A DNA stretch of 52,782 nucleotides from assembly GCA_002310235.1 (NCBI GenBank), contig DBYO01000030.1:1-52782 (forward strand), in the 5' to 3' direction. The first letter of the stretch is position 1, and each line of letters begins with the position of its first letter. Positions 33,106 through 40,337 of the stretch are shown in pieces. Both the position numbers and the translations under genes were made by a program. The notes under the pieces were generated by a model that saw only the letters and a list, made by a program, of their open reading frames with translations, was not told where the DNA came from and did not search any database. The stretch is from Bacteroidales bacterium UBA1184 (GTDB taxonomy: Bacteria; Bacteroidota; Bacteroidia; Bacteroidales; ML635J-15).

Positions 33106-34050
33106 TTATAATATCACATTTTCTTGTTTTCCTTCCAGATACGAATACAAATTCGACTTCACGATGACAAACCTTTTCTGCATGGCCTCCTTAGATGCGT
33201 AGCCAACGTGTGGCAAAAGTATCGTATTGGGGGCGGAGAGAAGCGGATTATTCTCGGGCAGAGGCGGTTCTGTTTCGTAAACGTCTATTCCTGCGCCAGC
33301 AATCTTTTCTGCCTTCAGCAGTTCGGCAAGCGCGGCGTTGTCCATTATAGGTCCGCGGGCCGTGTTGATAATGATTGCTGTGCTTTTCATCTTCGAGAGC
33401 AATTTTTTGCTTATCAAACCTTTGGTTTGCGCGTTTGCCGGAATGTGCAGGCTTATGATGTCCGATTTTGCAAATAGCTCATCTAGGGTAGTGTAGTTTA
33501 TGCCTTCAATGTCCTTCTGGGTTCTGCTGTAGGCCAGTATTTTGCATCCGAATGCTTTGAAAATGCGTGCGGTGGCAAGACCTATAGCTCCTGTGCCGAC
33601 AATTCCTACAGTTTTTCCGCAGAGTTCGGCGCCTAGGAAATTGTTGCGGTTGCCAAGCTTACGTGTATTGTTGTCCATTTGGTTGAAGTTGCGCATGAGT
33701 GCAACAGCAAGTCCGACAGCAAGCTCCGATACTGCTTCTGTGGAATATCCGGCAGCATTGCTGACCTTTATGCCGTGCTTACTGCAACATTCTATATCTA
33801 CATGGTCGGTGCCTGTGAATGCAACGTTCAGGTATTTCAGGTTCGGGCATGATTCTATTGCCCTTGCCGAAAGCTTTATGTTGCTTATGTTCACTATGTC
33901 GGCATCCTTCATGCGGGCGATAAGCTCGTCCTCGCCTTTGGGGATATCAGTATAATATATATATTGGTGACCTAGTTTCTCAAATTCCTGTTTTGCATCC
34001 TCGAGTTCCTGCTTCGAAACGCCGAGCGATTCAACTTGTACTATCTTCAT
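33106..34050 (-). CDS. D-isomer-specific 2-hydroxyacid dehydrogenase
   Basis: 314-residue NAD(P)-dependent oxidoreductase. Rossmann motif VGIVGTGAIGLATA (148-161, GxGxxG at 152-157), catalytic Arg in INTARGPIMD, Glu in DVYETEPPLP and His in LLPHVGYASKEA, all in the family order. The length suits a glycerate/hydroxypyruvate-type or lactate-type enzyme rather than full-length PGDH, since no ACT domain is present. Substrate not determinable. The start lies one base after the stop of the sirtuin gene, so the two are cotranscribed. Confidence 0.92.
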   Translation of the reverse strand: MKIVQVESLGVSKQELEDAKQEFEKLGHQYIYYTDIPKGEDELIARMKDADIVNISNIKLSARAIESCPNLKYLNVAFTGTDHVDIECCSKHGIKVSNAAGYSTEAVSELAVGLAVALMRNFNQMDNNTRKLGNRNNFLGAELCGKTVGIVGTGAIGLATARIFKAFGCKILAYSRTQKDIEGINYTTLDELFAKSDIISLHIPANAQTKGLISKKLLSKMKSTAIIINTARGPIMDNAALAELLKAEKIAGAGIDVYETEPPLPENNPLLSAPNTILLPHVGYASKEAMQKRFVIVKSNLYSYLEGKQENVIL

Positions 34051-34051
34051 T

Positions 34052-34795
34052 TTACTTCAACTTTTTTATTTCTTCGTCAATCTTTGTCATTGCTTCTACT
34101 GCGCCCATTTCGAGATATATGTCTGTTATTCTGCCTGTATATGCCGAATGCTGCGGGTTAACCTCGATTATTTTCGCACCATGCTGCTTTGCTACATGCG
34201 GAAGATATGCAGCAGGTTGAACTTCGCCAGTTGTGCCTATTACTAGCATCACATCGCATTTTCCTGCAAGGTCGAACGATTCGGTGTAGGCATCTTCTGG
34301 AATTCCTTCACCAAAGAATATGAATCCAGGCTTCAGCTTTCCACCACAATCGCAACGCGGTACTTCGTCGGTAAGCTTGAGCGATGTTGTAGGGTATTTC
34401 TTTCCGCACTTGAGGCAGACAAAATGACCTTTGCCACCATGAAATTCAATTACATGTTTGCTTCCTGCAGCCTGGTGTAGCGAGTCGATGTTCTGTGTGA
34501 TGACAGCCTTAACCAAGCCTTCCTGTTCCCATTTCGCGAGAGTTTTGTGTGCTGCATTTGGTTGCGCTTCCTTGAAAAACTTGTAGAAAACCTTGTTTAC
34601 CACAGGCCAAGCCTCTTCGGTGCGACGGATGTAGGTGCTTATTTCGAGCATCGACTGGTCGTATTGTTCGTAAACGCTGTCCTCGCTTCCGCGGAAAGTG
34701 GGGATTCCGCTTTCCTTCGATACGCCTGCACCTGTGAATACACACAGGCATTTTGCATTGGCAATAAGGGTTGCCGCTTCTTCAAATTTATTCAT
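34052..34795 (-). CDS. sirtuin, NAD-dependent protein deacylase
   Basis: 247-residue Sir2-family enzyme that removes acyl groups from lysine using NAD. Motifs: GAGVSKESGIPTFRG (22-36), TQNIDSLH (100-107), catalytic His119 in EFHGG, zinc ligands C127/C130 (CLKC) and C148/C150 (CDC), then FIFFGEGIP and IGTTGEVQPAA. The Tyr-x-x-Arg pair that marks desuccinylases is not evident after the FRG loop, so acetyl or another acyl group is more likely (inference). A minus-strand TAACTTTG box is at plus 34819-34826. First gene of a pair with the dehydrogenase. Confidence 0.92.
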   Translation of the reverse strand: MNKFEEAATLIANAKCLCVFTGAGVSKESGIPTFRGSEDSVYEQYDQSMLEISTYIRRTEEAWPVVNKVFYKFFKEAQPNAAHKTLAKWEQEGLVKAVITQNIDSLHQAAGSKHVIEFHGGKGHFVCLKCGKKYPTTSLKLTDEVPRCDCGGKLKPGFIFFGEGIPEDAYTESFDLAGKCDVMLVIGTTGEVQPAAYLPHVAKQHGAKIIEVNPQHSAYTGRITDIYLEMGAVEAMTKIDEEIKKLK

Positions 34796-34852
34796 TGCTG
34801 ATATTTTTGTTATCGTTGCAAAGTTAAGCTATTTTTAGCTTTCGCTGTAACT

Positions 34853-35329
34853 TTATTTGCATATTTCTTTGTCCGACTCGCCTTCGTCATCATCATCTTC
34901 TTCGTAATGGGTTATTTTCTTGAAAACCCATTTGTCGGCAATAAGGAAGTTGAATATTCCTGCTACGGCAAGTGCTATGAAGTTGCACAATGCTGTGTGC
35001 CATCCCAATGAGAGTTTTAGCAGGTTTAGTGCCATAAGTTTTATGCAGTAGCCCATCACTGCCGACAAGTTGAATTTGAGGAATCGTTTCAATACAGATC
35101 TTTTGCCGCTGTTGTCGATACGGTTGCGGAAGACCAGATAACTAGATGTTATGAAATTTACAACAACAGCCATCTCAAACGAAATGGTAGGAGATACTAC
35201 GTTAACCCAAAAATAATCCTCAAAAACGAAGTCTGTTAGAAGCCATACAACTCCAACATCGACTATTGTGCCAAATGTCCTTGTGGCTGTGAAGAATAAA
35301 AAGCGTAATATGCCGTTTCGTTCTTTCAT
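34853..35329 (-). CDS. GtrA-family membrane protein
   Basis: 158 residues with four predicted membrane segments (about 8-28, 42-62, 86-106, 113-133), the GtrA layout. Conserved items: FLFFTATRTFGTIVDVGVVWLL, NFITSSYLVFRN and FNFLIADKWVFKK, the last being the GtrA C-terminal signature (F-x-x-x-KxWVF). GtrA proteins help to flip lipid-linked sugars, often with a GtrB-type glycosyltransferase; none adjoins here. The C-terminal tail is unusually acidic (EEDDDDEGESDKE). The reading frame is open to 35422, but the ATG at 35329 fits the family and the promoter region. Confidence 0.88.
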   Translation of the reverse strand: MKERNGILRFLFFTATRTFGTIVDVGVVWLLTDFVFEDYFWVNVVSPTISFEMAVVVNFITSSYLVFRNRIDNSGKRSVLKRFLKFNLSAVMGYCIKLMALNLLKLSLGWHTALCNFIALAVAGIFNFLIADKWVFKKITHYEEDDDDEGESDKEICK

Positions 35330-35350
35330 TACGAAATACAAATGAATTTG

Positions 35351-35358
35351 CAAATATA
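35351..35358 (-). promoter_or_regulatory. predicted -7 box of the GtrA gene
   Basis: caaatata at plus 35351-35358 reads TATATTTG on the minus strand, 22 bases before the ATG at 35329. The -33 element is unclear. Confidence 0.4.
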
Positions 35359-35367
35359 ATATTTTTA

Positions 35368-35399
35368 TTTGAAAGTCTTGTTTTTTGAATGTACCTTTG
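35368..35399 (+). promoter_or_regulatory. predicted promoter of the tail-anchored / AlbA_2 / M64 operon
   Basis: TTTG at 35368-35371, 20 bases, TACCTTTG at 35392-35399; ATG at 35424. The following leader atttgtatttt...tatggcaaacga shares blocks with the leader of the paralogue at 16291. Confidence 0.65.
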
Positions 35400-35423
35400 T
35401 ATTTGTATTTTGCAGATAACATT

Positions 35424-36116
35424 ATGGCAAACGAATCTTATCTATATTACATCGGTTTCGAGGATGCTGTAGGCGACGAATCCGCAGGACGGGAGATGTA
35501 CAGGAACGTTTATGTCTATTCAAAAAAGGATGATTCCGAGTGCATGGTTTTGCCGTTCTATTTCATAATGGGAAAGCACGATTGTCTGTGGAACGGAAAC
35601 GGCGACCGCTTGCTTTTGTCGGCTTGCTACGGATTCTATGAGTACGATGCCGAAATTTTGCCTGAGAAATATACGCAGTGGCATCCGGTAATGGTTGTGG
35701 TCAACGTGGCCGAGAAACAAATTGTCAAGGTTTACGAGGGCGACGCCGCATTGCAGTGGAACGGCGACGAGTCGGATATAATGGATAGGTCGGGACTGAA
35801 AGAATTGTCCTTCGATGAATGGTCGGCAAAGTATGAGGCTGAGCGCGAGGAGGTGGAAAAGCTAGTCGAAAAGCTCGCGTCTGAATATACTGTGTCATTT
35901 TTTGCTACACATAATTATTCTGGTGGGCATCATGTTTTGGGTGATGTCGGAGATGAACTTGTTGAGGAAAGAATTAGAAGGGAATATCCCGAAGAAGAGG
36001 TCGGTTCCGAGGAGTTTGAAAAGAAGTTGAATAAGGCGAAAAAGAAACATTATATTATTGTTATTGTAGTGTTGGTGGCGTTGTTGCTCTTATTGTGTCT
36101 GATTAAAATTCTTTGA
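35424..36116 (+). CDS. uncharacterised tail-anchored protein, paralogue of 16291-16995
   Basis: 230 residues, function unknown. Conserved globular part to about residue 150: MANESYLYYIGFED, DDSECMVLPFYFIMGKHDCLWN, GDRLLLSACYGFYEYDAE, LPEKYTQW, VKVYEG, GLKELSFDEW. It is followed by a charged, probably helical linker (EAEREEVEKLVEKLASE; EEEVGSEEFEKKLNKAKKK) and a C-terminal membrane segment (about 210-230, IIVIVVLVALLLLLCLIKIL) that ends the protein. Predicted as a tail-anchored cytoplasmic protein. The linker is unrelated to that of the paralogue, which suggests the first 150 residues carry the function. An AlbA_2 gene starts two bases after its stop. Confidence 0.85.
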   Translation: MANESYLYYIGFEDAVGDESAGREMYRNVYVYSKKDDSECMVLPFYFIMGKHDCLWNGNGDRLLLSACYGFYEYDAEILPEKYTQWHPVMVVVNVAEKQIVKVYEGDAALQWNGDESDIMDRSGLKELSFDEWSAKYEAEREEVEKLVEKLASEYTVSFFATHNYSGGHHVLGDVGDELVEERIRREYPEEEVGSEEFEKKLNKAKKKHYIIVIVVLVALLLLLCLIKIL

Positions 36117-36118
36117 AA

Positions 36119-36772
36119 ATGGATTCTCAACGTAACGAACTGCTTGAACGGATTGCCGAAGGCGAGGGCTTGCACCTCGACTTCAAGCACTGCATAAGCG
36201 ATTCGGGCAAAATTGCCCGTTCGCTTGCGGCGTATGCCAACACCGACGGCGGCTCGTTGCTAATAGGTGTGCGCGACAATGGCTCGATTGCGGGCGTAAG
36301 TTCCGAGGAGGAATGTTATATGATCGAGACCGCCGCAATGCTATATACTTATCCGGTAGTGGAATACACGACAATCAGTCATCGGGTAGAGGGTAAGACC
36401 GTGCTCGAGGTGGTTGTCGAAAAAAGCGACAAGCTTCCGCATTATGCACCCGACGTGCGTGGCGACATGGTGGCTTTTGTTCGTTGCGACGACAAGAATG
36501 TACTTGCTCCGCCCGAACTTGTTCGCTACTGGCGGCAGTCGAAGAGCTTTGTGCCGTCGGAATTGTTCTACGACGACGTGATGAAACTTATTGTCGATGA
36601 GATACGCATCAGCGGATTCGTTACCAAGGAATTTATCGTGCATTTCACGGGAATGCCAGTGCGCAAGGTCGAGGATGTGCTTGTAAACCTGATGCTTATG
36701 CGCGTGGTTGAGATTGAGATGGACGAAAAGTCTGTCCGTTTTGTTTTTACTGAGGAATATAAAAATCAATAG
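36119..36772 (+). CDS. AlbA_2 (Schlafen-type) domain protein
   Basis: 217 residues, no signal peptide. N-terminal AlbA_2 domain (about 5-130): GEGLHLDFKHCI, IARSLAAYANTDGGSLLIGVRDNGSIAGV, LEVVVEKSDKLPHYA, MVAFVRCDDKNVLA, typical of proteins often annotated as ATP-binding or transcriptional regulators. The C-terminal 80 residues (DEIRISGFVTKEFIVHF, VRKVEDVLVNLMLMRVVEIEMDEKS) look like a winged helix. A DNA- or RNA-binding role is plausible but unproven. ATG 36119 is used rather than the TTG at 36113, leaving a 2-base gap from the tail-anchored gene. The M64 peptidase gene begins 3 bases after its stop. Confidence 0.83.
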   Translation: MDSQRNELLERIAEGEGLHLDFKHCISDSGKIARSLAAYANTDGGSLLIGVRDNGSIAGVSSEEECYMIETAAMLYTYPVVEYTTISHRVEGKTVLEVVVEKSDKLPHYAPDVRGDMVAFVRCDDKNVLAPPELVRYWRQSKSFVPSELFYDDVMKLIVDEIRISGFVTKEFIVHFTGMPVRKVEDVLVNLMLMRVVEIEMDEKSVRFVFTEEYKNQ

Positions 36773-36775
36773 AAT

Positions 36776-38047
36776 ATGAAAAATATACTGACAATTTTGC
36801 TTTCGCTTGTTTCTGTGGTTGTTTTCGGTCAGTTCGACAAGTATTTCGAGAATAGGACTATGCGTGTGGATTATTATCACGCTGGCGACAGCAAGAACGA
36901 CTACTATTATATCGACGAGGTCATTGCTGAGCCATATTGGGGCGGTTCCTTGGTGAACCTTATCGACGATACCAACTTTGGCAAGTATCTGGTAAAGGTT
37001 CTCGACAAGGCTTCGGGAACGTTGATTTACTGTCGTTCGTATTCGACGCTTTTCGGTGAGTGGCAGACTGTTGACGAGGCTCGCACGGTGCAGAAAAGTT
37101 TCTCCGAGTCGGTTGTGTTTCCGTATCCTAAGGCTGCGGTAACAGTTGTGTTCTGCACAAAGGCTTTCGAGACTGGAAAATATGTCGAGAAGTACCGCTA
37201 CGACATCAATCCTACCGATGTTTGCCTAATTAAGCACGACAATCGCAACAAATTTCCTGTGTATGAGGTTCACAAGGGTGGCGATGCCAACCGCAAGGTC
37301 GATATTGTGATTGTTCCCGACGGCTATACGGCTTCGCAGATGTCGCTGTTCAAGAAGGACTGCGAGAAGTTCAAGAACGAATTTTTCAAGTACGAGCCAT
37401 ACACTTCGCATAAGGACGACTTTAATATCCACGCAGTTCTGGCGCCGTCGCAGGAGTCGGGCGTTGACGAGCCTTGCAAGGGCGTGTGGAAGAATACCAT
37501 TGTCAGTTGTTCGTACTGGTCGCTAGGCAGCGAACGCTACCTTATGACCACCGACAACAAGACTTTGCGTGATGTGGCCGCCAATGCACCATACGACCAG
37601 ATTTACATTCTTGTAAACAGCACAAAATATGGCGGTGGCGGAATTTTCAACTGGTATTGTACAGGAGTGAATTCCAACAAGATGGCAGGAAAAATCATTG
37701 TTCACGAGTTCGGACACGGCTTTGCCGGACTTGGCGACGAGTATGTGGGCGGTTCGGAGTACAACGATTTCTACAACTTGAAGTTGGAGCCAGCAGATCC
37801 TAATGTTACGACATTGGTCGATTTCGAGTCCAAGTGGAAGGATATGGTGGAGCAGGGGACACCAGTTCCAACTCCTGCCACTGCTGAATACAAGGACAAG
37901 GTTGGCGTTTACGAAGGAGCGGGCTATATGAGCAATGGCCTTTACCGACCTATGCAGGACTGCCTTATGAATCATTTCCAGTGCGATGCGTTCTGCCCGG
38001 TGTGCCAGCGCGCAATCGTGAAGATGATTGAATTTTATTGCAAGTAA
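36776..38047 (+). CDS. secreted M64-family metallopeptidase (IgA-peptidase-like)
   Basis: 423 residues with a signal peptide (cleavage after VFGQ near 19). An N-terminal beta domain of about 130 residues (M64 N-type) precedes the peptidase domain: VDIVIVPDGYTASQM near 175-189, and the zinc motif IIVHEFGHGFAGLGDEY (H310, E311, H314, D321), the M64 version of HExxHxxGxxD. C-terminal cysteines (CLMNHFQCDAFCPVCQ) are typical. The family is named for an IgA1-cleaving enzyme of Clostridium ramosum; most Bacteroidota members have unknown targets. No T9SS tail, so periplasmic or outer-membrane location is expected. Third gene of a tight cluster. Confidence 0.92.
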   Translation: MKNILTILLSLVSVVVFGQFDKYFENRTMRVDYYHAGDSKNDYYYIDEVIAEPYWGGSLVNLIDDTNFGKYLVKVLDKASGTLIYCRSYSTLFGEWQTVDEARTVQKSFSESVVFPYPKAAVTVVFCTKAFETGKYVEKYRYDINPTDVCLIKHDNRNKFPVYEVHKGGDANRKVDIVIVPDGYTASQMSLFKKDCEKFKNEFFKYEPYTSHKDDFNIHAVLAPSQESGVDEPCKGVWKNTIVSCSYWSLGSERYLMTTDNKTLRDVAANAPYDQIYILVNSTKYGGGGIFNWYCTGVNSNKMAGKIIVHEFGHGFAGLGDEYVGGSEYNDFYNLKLEPADPNVTTLVDFESKWKDMVEQGTPVPTPATAEYKDKVGVYEGAGYMSNGLYRPMQDCLMNHFQCDAFCPVCQRAIVKMIEFYCK

Positions 38048-38084
38048 CGTCTGCCAATTTACAAACAACGTAGTCATATATACA

Positions 38085-38150
38085 TTGAGCTAAAAGCCCT
38101 CAAAACGGCTACGAGCCATTGTGCCTTTTAGCCTTCTAGACCCTTTCTCA
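38085..38150. repeat. degenerate agcct-type intergenic repeats
   Basis: ctaaaagccct..aaaacggctacgagcc..gccttttagccttctagacc lies between the M64 peptidase and the HD-phosphodiesterase genes. It resembles the tracts near 24040 and 47170. No ORF or terminator with a T-run is seen. Confidence 0.35.
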
Positions 38151-38228
38151 CTCAATCTAAAATCGTAATACGTAAATCTTAAATTATTTTGTATCTTTAC
38201 GCCCGTTTTTATATTGCGCAATTTTAGG

Positions 38229-40310
38229 ATGAAAGATAAAAATAAACTTGTTGTCATAATACTGCTTTTCGCTGTGAGCGTGGCAGTTTCTGTATTTATT
38301 TTCCCAACTGAAAACCAATTTGAATATTCGTACGACAAGGGCGCACAGTGGCTCTACGACGACCTTTACGCGCCATACGACTTTGCAATATGCCGTTCCG
38401 ATGACGACATACAGGCCGAAAAGGACAGCATTGTGGCCGATTTTATTCCATACTATTCGTTAGATACGGTTGAGGCTGGTAAGTTTGTGTCAACCAATTG
38501 CTCGTTGTTCGAAAGGACTGTCGGCGAAAAGTCGGGGCTCGAAAAGGAAGATGCAGCGGCTTTTGCTCAGAAATTCAGAGATAAACTGGTAGCAATCTAT
38601 GAAAAAGGTGTTATAAATCCGTCAAATTCGCAGGAATATGCAAATGCTGGAAATAAAATACGTGTTGTGCGTGGAAATGTCAGCGAACTGGACCTGATAA
38701 GCGATTTCTACACCAAAACTTCAGCGAAAGAAGAAATGCTTGCCATGTATATGGCCGACAACCGTGCTTATGAGTCCGATTCAGTTTCTGGATTTTATAT
38801 CCGCGATTTTATCGAAAAGACAGTCTTTGTGACTAATGTCGGAATCGACGATGAACTCAACGGCAGATATTTGCAGTCGCAGACCGAAGCTGTTCCGCCA
38901 ATGGCTGGCATGGTGCACAAGGGCGAACTTATAATTTCGAAAGGCAAAGTTGTTGATGAACACTCGAAACGCTTGCTCGATTCGTACAAGATGCAGTTCG
39001 AAAACACTTCGGGACGACAGTCTTTCTGGATGGTGGAACTTGGCGTAACGGTAGTCTTTCTGATTCTGTTCGCAATAATCCTGTTCTATTCACTGAAGTT
39101 TGGCAGACGGAAAAATTGGGGAATACGCGAAAATATGTTCGTTCTACTGCAGATGATTTTAGTTTCGCTCGTGGCCTTCTTTGTTTTCAAGTATTCGTCG
39201 GTAAGTATCAACATAATTCCATTTGTGCTTGTGCCGCTGTTGCTTGTAACTTTCCTCGACTTCGACATTTCGTTCCTCATATATTTCATTTCGATTTTCA
39301 TAGTCAGCTTTTTCGCTGTAAATAGGTTCGAATTTGTTTTCATACAGACGATTACTGGTCTGGTCGGAATGTTCAGTCTGCGTAATACATCAAAGCGCCA
39401 GCAGATTTTCATAAGCATGATCGTGGTGTTCGTGACATATTCGTTGCTGCATACAGGATTCTCGCTTATGCGATTGGGTACATTTTCGGCTCAGGAACTC
39501 GAGGAATTCATATACTACGGAATTTCATCGGCAGCACTTCTGCTGTATCTGCCGTTCGTGTTCATTTTCGAGAAGATTTTCGGATTCATTTCGGGATTCA
39601 CATTGGTAGAACTGTGCGATACCAACAATCCGGCTTTGCGCGAATTGTCGGAGAAGGCGCCAGGAACTTTCCAGCATTCGGTAATGTTGTCTAACTTGGC
39701 CGAGTCGGTTGTCCGTGAAATAGGAGGTAAGCCTCTTCTCGCTCGCGCCGGTGCTTTGTATCACGATATTGGTAAGGTTTATGCTCCTGAATATTTCATC
39801 GAAAACCAAAATGGAGTAAAGAATGTCCACGAAGGAATGCCGTATGAGGAATCGGCACAGAAGATAATCGCCCACGTAACCAAGGGTGTGGAATTTGCCG
39901 CCAAGTACAAGTTGCCAGACCAGATAGTCGATTTCATAGAGCAGCACCACGGCACCTCGGTTACACGCTATTTCTACAATTCGTGGGTAAATGCAAATCC
40001 TGGCAAGACCGCCGACATTTCAAAGTTTCAGTACCCTGGACCAAAGCCACAGTCGGTGGAACTTATCGCCATGATGATGGCCGATGCCATCGAGGCAGCT
40101 TCGCGAACATTGAAGGTTTATTCGCACGAATCGATTTCTGCGCTTGTCAACAATATTGTTGATGCCCAGATGAAGGACGGCCAGTACGAGGATGTCGACA
40201 TTACAATGAAGCAGATAGGCAAGGCAAAGCAGATTCTCATATCGAAAATCGAGAACATCTACCATTCGCGAATAGAATATCCCGAACTTAATGACAAGGA
40301 CAAACAATAA
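38229..40310 (+). CDS. 7TMR-HD family phosphodiesterase, PgpH-like
   Basis: 693 residues. One N-terminal membrane helix (about 7-25), an extracytoplasmic 7TMR-HDED domain to about 260, seven membrane segments (about 265-445), and a C-terminal HD domain with FQHSVMLSNLAESV (His) and AGALYHDIGKVYAPEYF (His-Asp), then VDFIEQHHGT and ADAIEAASRTL. This is the architecture of PgpH of Listeria, which hydrolyses cyclic-di-AMP, so that activity is inferred. Start ATG 38229 is preceded by AGG; the TTG at 38214 is less likely. A TATCTTTA box stands at 38192-38199. The TonB receptor gene follows 27 bases later. Confidence 0.9.
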   Translation: MKDKNKLVVIILLFAVSVAVSVFIFPTENQFEYSYDKGAQWLYDDLYAPYDFAICRSDDDIQAEKDSIVADFIPYYSLDTVEAGKFVSTNCSLFERTVGEKSGLEKEDAAAFAQKFRDKLVAIYEKGVINPSNSQEYANAGNKIRVVRGNVSELDLISDFYTKTSAKEEMLAMYMADNRAYESDSVSGFYIRDFIEKTVFVTNVGIDDELNGRYLQSQTEAVPPMAGMVHKGELIISKGKVVDEHSKRLLDSYKMQFENTSGRQSFWMVELGVTVVFLILFAIILFYSLKFGRRKNWGIRENMFVLLQMILVSLVAFFVFKYSSVSINIIPFVLVPLLLVTFLDFDISFLIYFISIFIVSFFAVNRFEFVFIQTITGLVGMFSLRNTSKRQQIFISMIVVFVTYSLLHTGFSLMRLGTFSAQELEEFIYYGISSAALLLYLPFVFIFEKIFGFISGFTLVELCDTNNPALRELSEKAPGTFQHSVMLSNLAESVVREIGGKPLLARAGALYHDIGKVYAPEYFIENQNGVKNVHEGMPYEESAQKIIAHVTKGVEFAAKYKLPDQIVDFIEQHHGTSVTRYFYNSWVNANPGKTADISKFQYPGPKPQSVELIAMMMADAIEAASRTLKVYSHESISALVNNIVDAQMKDGQYEDVDITMKQIGKAKQILISKIENIYHSRIEYPELNDKDKQ

Positions 40311-40337
40311 AAGAGCACTGCTGTAGTTAATAGAGAT

